A DNA stretch of 11,382 nt, taken from NCBI GenBank assembly GCA_964413635.1, contig CAYPTH010000099.1, positions 1-11,382 of the forward strand. The letters are read 5' to 3'. Positions 5,982-11,382 of this stretch are shown piece by piece. The stretch comes from CAYFQV01 sp964413635. Lineage in GTDB: Bacteria > Spirochaetota > Spirochaetia > DSM-27196 > PWMO01. Each line of letters begins with the position of its first letter. Position 1 is the stretch's first letter. The notes under the pieces are model-generated. The model was not told the origin of the DNA. It did not search any database and saw only the letters and a list, made by a program, of their open reading frames with translations. A program made the translations under genes and the position numbers.

Positions 5982-7518
5982 GACCCCCGGGCACGGGGTG
6001 CTCCTACTCCTCGCATCCGTCGCGCTTCTCGTCCTTCCGGTGTGCGCCGCGGTCGCTCAGGATCTCGGTTCCAACGTGTCCGACACCATTAAGCCGGTCT
6101 CCGGCGAAATCTCTCCGAACGCTCCCGTTCGAGGCACACTCTATCTCCGCAAGGGTCAGGCGAATCTTCTCCGATACCGCTTTTCGGTGCCGGAGGACGC
6201 CTTCGCCGTCCGCTTCCACTTGGCGGAGGTAGGGCAGGACCTGGACCTGATCGTTCGTAATCCCGACGGTAGGCTTCTGCACTATAGCGAAGAACCGGAC
6301 TACAATGAGTCGCTCTTCGTATCGCGCTTGTCCGCGCCGCCGCTGTCCTCGGGAGAACACGTCCTCGAGGTGGCCTACCAGCTCCCGTCTCTCCCCGAAC
6401 GCGGCGGCAAGACCGTGTCTCAGGTCTCCTTTCGCCTCTCCATGACAACGGTAGAGGCCCGCGTCTCCCAACGACTCCGGCCCAACACCACGCTCCGTGA
6501 TACCCTGAAGCCGGAGGATGGAATGGCGCGTTTCTACGAGGTCGAGGTTCCCCGAGACGCCAACGCGCTTCGCATTGATATTTCGGATACCGACGGTGAC
6601 GTGGATCTCTTTGTCACTTCGGGTGAGTCGACTGCCCTCCCCTTTGAAGCGGACCACGTCTCGCAATCGCTCTTAGCGCGGGAGCACCTGGTAATCACGC
6701 CGGCCTCGAATCCGCCTTTGCTGGCGGGGGCCTACACGATCACCGTCTTGGACCAAGTGGCAAGCGAATTCGAGACGCCCTTCTCGGTACGTGCCGGCTT
6801 CGACGCCACCCCGCCCGAGGCGCTGCGAGCGCTACCGGATTTCGAGCCGCCGGCGAGCACCGGCGAGCGAATGCTGGATTCGACAGTTGAGCTTATCACG
6901 GGGAGCGGTAGCCTGGGCTCCGGCGTCTTGGTCAGCCCCGCCGGGCACATCTTGACCAATTGGCACGTCGTCCGCGACCCCGGGGGCGCTAGTGACAAGA
7001 GGATCTACGTCGCTGTGACGGAAGACTCGGCACGGCCTCCGACGGAGGCGTTCCGCGCACGCGTCATTGACCACCGCGAAGACCGTGACCTCGCGCTATT
7101 GCAGATAGTCGGTGATCTCTACGGCCACCGGCTCCCGGAGGATTATCGTTTTCCCTCGCTTGCCATGGGAGACGACCGCGCGCTGGAGATCGGCGACGCC
7201 CTGGGCCTGATCGGGTTCCCCCGCGTCGGCGGGACGGGGTCGCGAGCTTCCGTGACCTACAGCAGCGGTGCCGTCGGCGGCTTCGAGGCGCGCCCCTACG
7301 GTCGCGTCATCAAGACGGATGCGGATGCCAATCAGGGCAACTCCGGCGGGGCGGCGGTAAACGCCGCAGGGGAGTTGGTCGGCATTCCGAGTCACGTTGT
7401 CGGTCTCGAGTGGGGCCACGTCGGCTACGTACAGCCGGTGAGCGCGGTGCCGGATGAGTGGTTGGCGCAGATCTCCCGCGCAGGCGGTGTGGCACCGCGC
7501 GGCGACCGCAGCCCCTAG
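5974..7518 (+). CDS. Exported trypsin-like (HtrA/S1C-like) serine protease with two PPC-like domains
   Basis: 514 residues from the ATG at 5974. The N-terminus is a signal peptide: a hydrophobic core GVLLLLASVALLVLP with a likely cut after Ala-Val-Ala (about residue 28). Two similar beta-sandwich regions follow, about 55-157 (LRKGQANLLRYRFSVPEDA, then QDLDLIVRNPDG) and 172-275 (GMARFYEVEVPRDA, then GDVDLFVTSGES), resembling bacterial pre-peptidase C-terminal (PPC) domains. The protease core is about 298-495, with catalytic triad H331 (ILTNWHVV), D372 (DRDLALLQI) and S457 (QGNSGGAAVN). No PDZ domain follows, unlike DegP/HtrA. It likely acts outside the cytoplasmic membrane, either as a protease or binding surface polymers through the PPC-like parts. 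The start overlaps the kinase stop within ATGCGTGA, suggesting translational coupling; an upstream in-frame TTG at 5938 would put charged residues before the signal peptide and is less likely. The stop shares CTAG with the convergent gene. Confidence 0.9.
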   Translation: MRETPGHGVLLLLASVALLVLPVCAAVAQDLGSNVSDTIKPVSGEISPNAPVRGTLYLRKGQANLLRYRFSVPEDAFAVRFHLAEVGQDLDLIVRNPDGRLLHYSEEPDYNESLFVSRLSAPPLSSGEHVLEVAYQLPSLPERGGKTVSQVSFRLSMTTVEARVSQRLRPNTTLRDTLKPEDGMARFYEVEVPRDANALRIDISDTDGDVDLFVTSGESTALPFEADHVSQSLLAREHLVITPASNPPLLAGAYTITVLDQVASEFETPFSVRAGFDATPPEALRALPDFEPPASTGERMLDSTVELITGSGSLGSGVLVSPAGHILTNWHVVRDPGGASDKRIYVAVTEDSARPPTEAFRARVIDHREDRDLALLQIVGDLYGHRLPEDYRFPSLAMGDDRALEIGDALGLIGFPRVGGTGSRASVTYSSGAVGGFEARPYGRVIKTDADANQGNSGGAAVNAAGELVGIPSHVVGLEWGHVGYVQPVSAVPDEWLAQISRAGGVAPRGDRSP

Positions 7519-7961
7519 AACTCTCTCCCCTCGGCGCGCATGAGCGCTTCATTGGTTTCCCGAAAGCGCTTCACGACCATCGGCAAAATCTCCAGGGCCA
7601 CTTTCGGATGCGCCTCCACGAATGAGTTGAAGGCCCAGGAAGCGAGGACCAGACACTCCGTCGGCTCGAGGGCAATGACATCGGCGGAGCGCACGGCACC
7701 GTCGAGAACCGCCATCTCGCCGATAACCTCACCCGGGCCGTGTTGGGCAATCTCGTAGCGTTGGCCTGAGGCGTCAGTCTTTGCTACCTGAACCTTGCCG
7801 AAAGTAATGACGAAGAGACCAATGCCCGGGTTGCCCTGGCGCACAATGAAATCCCCCGCTTCGAACCGGCGGCGTGTGGCCGATTCACCGAGCCCCTTGA
7901 GGAAGCGGGGACTCAGAGAGGAGAAGAGGGGAGCCTGTTTGAGTATCTCGTGGTTTTCCAT
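7515..7961 (-). CDS. Stand-alone cyclic nucleotide-binding domain protein
   Basis: 148 residues from the ATG at 7961. The whole protein is one CNB (Crp/PKA regulatory-type) beta-roll: APLFSSLSPRFLKGL as the N-terminal helix, FEAGDFIVRQGNPGIGLFVI as the early strands, and a phosphate-binding cassette GEMAVLDGAVRSADV with G81, E82, R91 and S92. The Glu (ribose) and Arg (phosphate) that hold cAMP/cGMP in the family are both present. No helix-turn-helix follows, so it should act by binding a partner rather than DNA. An in-frame GTG at 7991 overlaps the cyclase stop as GTGA and is a credible alternative start that would add 10 mostly polar/basic residues. I prefer the ATG because family members start near here, but neither start has a strong ribosome site. 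Placement directly behind a cyclase makes it that enzyme's likely receptor. Confidence 0.88.
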   Translation of the reverse strand: MENHEILKQAPLFSSLSPRFLKGLGESATRRRFEAGDFIVRQGNPGIGLFVITFGKVQVAKTDASGQRYEIAQHGPGEVIGEMAVLDGAVRSADVIALEPTECLVLASWAFNSFVEAHPKVALEILPMVVKRFRETNEALMRAEGREF

Positions 7962-7987
7962 ATCTCGCCGCCGAGTATAGCTCGACC

Positions 7988-10900
7988 TCACGTCGAGGGC
8001 AATGGCGCTTGGCCCTCGATCTCATGTGCAATTTCGCCGAAGCATCGAAGCCTGAGGAAGTTCTGAAACAGCGCGCCGTTGCCAATGTTGCGCCTCTCGG
8101 TTTCCAGGTGCTCCCGGGCACGCGCCCGGTGCTCCTGCGGCGTCGCGTCGAAGCGGGTCTCGGCGGCAAAGTAGTGAAAGAGGATCAGATCCCGGTTGCG
8201 CAGGAGCGGTTGAAGCTCTACCAGAAAGGCAGCTTCTTCCAGGAAAAAGCTCGCCGACTCACGGTCGCCCCGCCGGACATTGATCTCCACCAGGAGCAGG
8301 AGCAGGGTGAAGGTGGGGAAGTACGCGGAGTGTCGAAGCCCAATGGCCAAGCCCTCTCGGGCCGTCTGTTCCGCCTTATCCACATGTCCAATGATGAGAC
8401 AGACCTCTGCTATGGTTCGAAGCGCGTCCACTTGGTCGAAGTCATTGCGAATCTGATACGTCTCGAACTCCGCCTGTTGAATTCGATCCGCCACATCCTC
8501 GGGATTTCCCAGAAGAAAGCGTGCCCCCGCCGCCTGGGCGATTGCTTGGGCACGATAGCCGTAGTGACGGTGCTTCCCGCGGAAGAGTCGGTCGGATACT
8601 CGGGTGACGCTCTCGAAGTCGCACGCGAACCATGACGCCATGAGAGCGAGAAAGAGATGTCCGAGGCGGTAGTTCTCGAGCTCGGCGGAGTCGTCGTCAA
8701 TGACGTCGCGCAAGATCTCCTGCGCCCGTGCATACTCGCCGGAGAGAATGGAACGCTCACCGTAGGCGCTGATCTGCTCCGCATCGGCCCGCGGGCAGAG
8801 CTCGTCCAACTCGCGTACGAAGGAGTGCGAATGCTCGTGGCGGTTTCGCAGCAACTCCGCTTGCGAAAGAAGCTTGAGCACGTTGCGCCGCGCCTGCACG
8901 GTGTCGGGAAGCTGCTCGTAGTAGTACAGCGCTTTCCGTCCGCAGAAATACGCCTTCTGCAGGGCGTACGCTTTCGAGTTGTACGCGGTGAGTATGTGGT
9001 AGGCGTTCGCAGCCGCTCCGGCCAGACGGTGCGTCGTCGCAACACGGAGGATGTCCTTCAGTATTGAGTCGGCGCGCTCAGAGTTCCCGTTATTGAACAG
9101 AATGGTGCACTTTCGGAACAGGAGATAGGTGCGGGCCGCGTGGTCCTCGGCGTCGATGTTCTCCAGGAGCGCATCATAGAAGCCGAGGTAGTCCCTGTTG
9201 TATGCACCGTCCGGCGCATCCTGAAGAAGGGATCGAACATCGTCCCACTCCTCCGCCCGACTCAGGTGGTGCAGCAAGCGTCCCGTGTGGGGATTCGCGA
9301 AGGCGCGCATGCGGTCGGCAATGACCTTGTGCAGGATACGTTTGTTGTGGTTGAGGATGCTATTGTAGAGCGCCTGCTTGAAGACCTCGTGTTTGAACAG
9401 ATAGATGCTGTCCTCATGAATGAGGATATCGGCACGCACGAACTCTCCAATTGCCTGGCGCGCTATCTCGGGCTTGGCATCGGCTCGCTCCTGAAGATAC
9501 TCCGCATCCGCCAATGTAAAGGAGTGTACAAATACGGCAAGCTTTCGCAGGAGCTCCCGGGATTCACGTGGGAAGCGCTGTACCGTCGATAGAAAGATGT
9601 TCTGAATGGTTGTGGGAAGGACGGAGTCGCGCTCGCCATTCGCAGCCCCGTTCTTGGCGAGCTTCGCATACTCACGGATGAACAGTGGGTTGCCACCGGC
9701 GTTCGATAGCACCTGTTCGATGATTCCTTCCGCTTCGCTCTCCGGTCGCAGCCGGCGAAGCAGATCCGACGAAGCGCGGTGCGCAAGGGGACCCAAGCGG
9801 ATCGTCTCGAGACCGGCAAAGGTCTCCTGCAAATAGGGATCAACCTCTCTATCGCAGAGGAGAAAGAAGGGCTTCGGCCCCTCGTCCCTGAGCAGATAGC
9901 GGAAAAAACTCCGGCTCTCCCGGTCGATCGATTCGTTGTTATCGACGAATATCACCACGCTATAGGGGTCGGACCGGTGCGCCTGCAATATCTGACGGAC
10001 CAGGTGATAGAGGGTTGGAAAGACACGGGCGCTGTCCTCCAAGGTACCGATGTCAAATAGAATCTCACAGAAGGAGCGCGCAATCGCCTGGTCCACACCG
10101 TCGAGAGCACGCGTCTTTTCAATCGTACTCTCCCTACTCTCTTCGCTCGAGAGTCCGAAGTAGTTCACCAGCAGGTCGGTCACCACCGCAAAATTTCGGC
10201 GGCGATACTTGCGTGCCCGGGCACGAAGGATTGGCACCGAGAAGTCGGGCAGCTCCTGCACCTTCTCCAGGAAGCGCGCTGCCAGTCGTGTCTTCCCAAT
10301 GCCTGCAGCCCCAACAATAAAGAACCCGCCGGCCCTCGCCGGGTCGTGGCGCAAATACGCCCGGAGGAGCGTCTCCGTTTCGCCTTCGCGGTCAACGAAT
10401 ACACTCTCCTCGGTGAAGGGCTGGCTGCGCTTACCTTTGACCAGGAACGCGCGAATCTCCTCATCGCGGCCCTTTAGATGCAGCGTCTCCGGCTGGGCAA
10501 AGAAAAACTCCTCAACGCACTTATCATGAGTCTCTTCCGAAACATAGACACCATTCATGGGTGCGGCTGCCTGCAGCCTCGCCGCCACGGCCATTGCGTG
10601 TCCCGTGACCACGTCGTACTGGCCCCGTTTGCCGGTCGTAATGAGTCCGGTATGGATGCCGATGCGGAATCCGAGATCCGCGCGATCCGTGGGCGCGCCG
10701 GAATGATGCGGGCGTTCGAGCAAGTCGAGGGCGGCGTTCACCGCCCGGGCTGGATCATCTTCGTGGATTTCAGGAACTCCGAAGACGGCAACCATGGCGT
10801 CGCCAATGTACTTCTCGACGGTACCTTCATGCTGATGGACGATTTCCTCAAAGCCCGAGAAGATTCGGGACATGAGGTTGTCCATCTCCTCGGGATCCAT

Positions 10901-10993
10901 CCGCTGCGAAAGAGAGGTAAAACCCTTCATGTCCGCGAAGAGCACGGTCACGAAGCGTCGTTCCCCTTCCCGGAGCGTTTCCCCCTGACTCAC
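7988..10993 (-). CDS. Class III adenylate/guanylate cyclase fused to a STAND-type ATPase and helical repeats
   Basis: 1001 residues. Residues about 12-185 are a class III cyclase domain: metal Asp D21 in FADMKGFTSLS, K61 and D65 in EKYIGDAMVAVFG, IGIHTG at 111-116, and R139 in VAARLQ. Residues about 195-500 are a P-loop ATPase: Walker A GAAGIGKT (228-235), Walker B-like VVIFVDN (D351), and GNPLFI (434-439), a motif common after the ATPase core in AAA_16/STAND proteins. Residues about 560-1001 are a long alpha-helical region with TPR-like helix pairs. The layout recalls mammalian soluble adenylyl cyclase and bacterial cyclase-ATPase-TPR proteins, but with one cyclase domain, so activity would need a dimer. 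Oddities: the conserved Asn of the G-x-x-V-N-x-A-A-R-L motif is A135, the stretch before it (GKRGQYDVVTG) looks short, and Walker B has Asn after the Asp. ATP or GTP preference cannot be read. The start is the GTG at 10993 with an AGGTGG site 7 nt upstream. No membrane segment, so cytoplasmic. Confidence 0.9.
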   Translation of the reverse strand: MSQGETLREGERRFVTVLFADMKGFTSLSQRMDPEEMDNLMSRIFSGFEEIVHQHEGTVEKYIGDAMVAVFGVPEIHEDDPARAVNAALDLLERPHHSGAPTDRADLGFRIGIHTGLITTGKRGQYDVVTGHAMAVAARLQAAAPMNGVYVSEETHDKCVEEFFFAQPETLHLKGRDEEIRAFLVKGKRSQPFTEESVFVDREGETETLLRAYLRHDPARAGGFFIVGAAGIGKTRLAARFLEKVQELPDFSVPILRARARKYRRRNFAVVTDLLVNYFGLSSEESRESTIEKTRALDGVDQAIARSFCEILFDIGTLEDSARVFPTLYHLVRQILQAHRSDPYSVVIFVDNNESIDRESRSFFRYLLRDEGPKPFFLLCDREVDPYLQETFAGLETIRLGPLAHRASSDLLRRLRPESEAEGIIEQVLSNAGGNPLFIREYAKLAKNGAANGERDSVLPTTIQNIFLSTVQRFPRESRELLRKLAVFVHSFTLADAEYLQERADAKPEIARQAIGEFVRADILIHEDSIYLFKHEVFKQALYNSILNHNKRILHKVIADRMRAFANPHTGRLLHHLSRAEEWDDVRSLLQDAPDGAYNRDYLGFYDALLENIDAEDHAARTYLLFRKCTILFNNGNSERADSILKDILRVATTHRLAGAAANAYHILTAYNSKAYALQKAYFCGRKALYYYEQLPDTVQARRNVLKLLSQAELLRNRHEHSHSFVRELDELCPRADAEQISAYGERSILSGEYARAQEILRDVIDDDSAELENYRLGHLFLALMASWFACDFESVTRVSDRLFRGKHRHYGYRAQAIAQAAGARFLLGNPEDVADRIQQAEFETYQIRNDFDQVDALRTIAEVCLIIGHVDKAEQTAREGLAIGLRHSAYFPTFTLLLLLVEINVRRGDRESASFFLEEAAFLVELQPLLRNRDLILFHYFAAETRFDATPQEHRARAREHLETERRNIGNGALFQNFLRLRCFGEIAHEIEGQAPLPST

Positions 10994-11000
10994 GCGGGAA

Positions 11001-11006
11001 CCACCT
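11001..11006 (-). promoter_or_regulatory. Ribosome binding site for the cyclase gene
   Basis: On the minus strand AGGTGG lies 7 nt before the GTG at 10993, inside the 27-bp gap after the coiled-coil gene. It supports that GTG as the start although it is not an ATG. Confidence 0.6.
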
Positions 11007-11020
11007 GGTGCCGAAGGCGG

Positions 11021-11382
11021 CTACTTGGAGTTGCTAAAGAGTCTGTCCAGCTCGCCACGAATCTGATCGATTACTCCCTGATACTGCTGCTGGAGCTGTT
11101 GCAAGTTTTGTTGCAGCGCATTCTGAAACTCCGGGTCGTTCGCCGGGTCGACACGGACCTGCTGGCCGTACTGGCGCGTGAGCTCTTCCTCCCGCTGCTT
11201 GGCGCGCTGGCTGTACTGCTGCCGCAAACTCTCAATGAGTTGCTGCCGGTTCTGCAGGTACTGCGAGAAGATCTGCTCGACCTGATCGAAGAGATGATTC
11301 AAGGAACGGGTGTCCCGAATAACCTGATCGAGGGCGGTTCTCACCGTCCGGACTCTCGTTAGCTCGTCTTCAGACGCGGGAA
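11021..11382 (-). CDS. Gln-rich coiled-coil protein, 5' end beyond the window
   Basis: I do not recognise the family. The frame is open to the right edge (about 119 codons visible, stop at 11021), so the true start may lie outside; an in-window GTG at 11344 is possible but has no clear ribosome site. The sequence is almost wholly helical, with heptad-like spacing and many Gln, Arg and Glu (for example QQLIESLRQQYSQRAKQREE and NALQQNLQQLQQQYQGVIDQ), broken once around VRVDPANDP. No signal peptide or membrane segment is visible in the part present. The composition points to a cytoplasmic scaffold or oligomerisation protein. It lies 27 bp upstream of the cyclase gene on the same strand and is probably co-transcribed with it; no link in function is shown. 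Confidence 0.7.
   Translation of the reverse strand, partial: PASEDELTRVRTVRTALDQVIRDTRSLNHLFDQVEQIFSQYLQNRQQLIESLRQQYSQRAKQREEELTRQYGQQVRVDPANDPEFQNALQQNLQQLQQQYQGVIDQIRGELDRLFSNSK

Noticed and set aside
5974..6060. Lipoprotein signal (Cys near residue 24 of the protease)
   Set aside because: The residue before the Cys is Val and before that Pro, which does not fit a lipobox; an Ala-Val-Ala signal peptidase I site fits better.
10478..11362. Long plus-strand open frame opposite the cyclase and coiled-coil genes
   Set aside because: It shows no recognisable domain and mirrors two minus-strand genes with clear motifs; it is a by-product of GC-rich codon use.

Overview
The window (about 11.4 kb, GC-rich by eye) looks like a bacterial chromosome segment dense in signalling genes. 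The gene set suits a free-living environmental bacterium: a multi-PAS hybrid histidine kinase, a large cyclase-ATPase-repeat protein with a cAMP-receptor-like partner, and a RelA/SpoT-TPR protein. A spirochaete is a reasonable guess from the style of these proteins, but nothing in the sequence proves the taxon. No rRNA, tRNA, CRISPR array, transposase or intact insertion sequence was seen.

Region 1-797 holds no intact gene. It is a mosaic of broken pieces: a minus-strand remnant of a sensor kinase (HisKA_2/HATPase type), then a plus-strand PAS fragment that is a diverged copy of the third PAS domain of the intact kinase downstream, then a plus-strand LacI-family regulator with lost segments and frame changes. 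The PAS piece runs into the LacI piece at a shared Glu-Leu-Gly stretch.

Region 816-3215 has two divergent genes. On the minus strand is a RelA/SpoT synthetase-domain protein with C-terminal TPRs. On the plus strand is an AI-2E family membrane protein. Their start regions are only 39 bp apart, and the candidate promoters overlap. The minus-strand gene has an extended -10 placed so that its transcript may be leaderless.

Region 3261-7518 (plus) has a six-domain hybrid histidine kinase (REC-PAS-PAS-PAS-HisKA/HATPase-REC). It overlaps by 8 bp the start of an exported trypsin-like serine protease that carries two N-terminal PPC-like beta domains. A 14-bp palindrome sits just before the kinase start codon.

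Region 7515-11382 (minus) reads from the right edge leftwards: a Gln-rich coiled-coil protein (5' end outside the window), a 1001-residue class III cyclase fused to a STAND-type ATPase and a helical-repeat tail, and a small stand-alone cyclic-nucleotide-binding protein. Spacing is tight throughout, so this is probably one operon joining a cyclic-nucleotide maker to its reader. It meets the protease gene head-on, with both stop codons inside one CTAG. The cyclase lacks the usual transition-state asparagine, so its activity is the main open question in this half.
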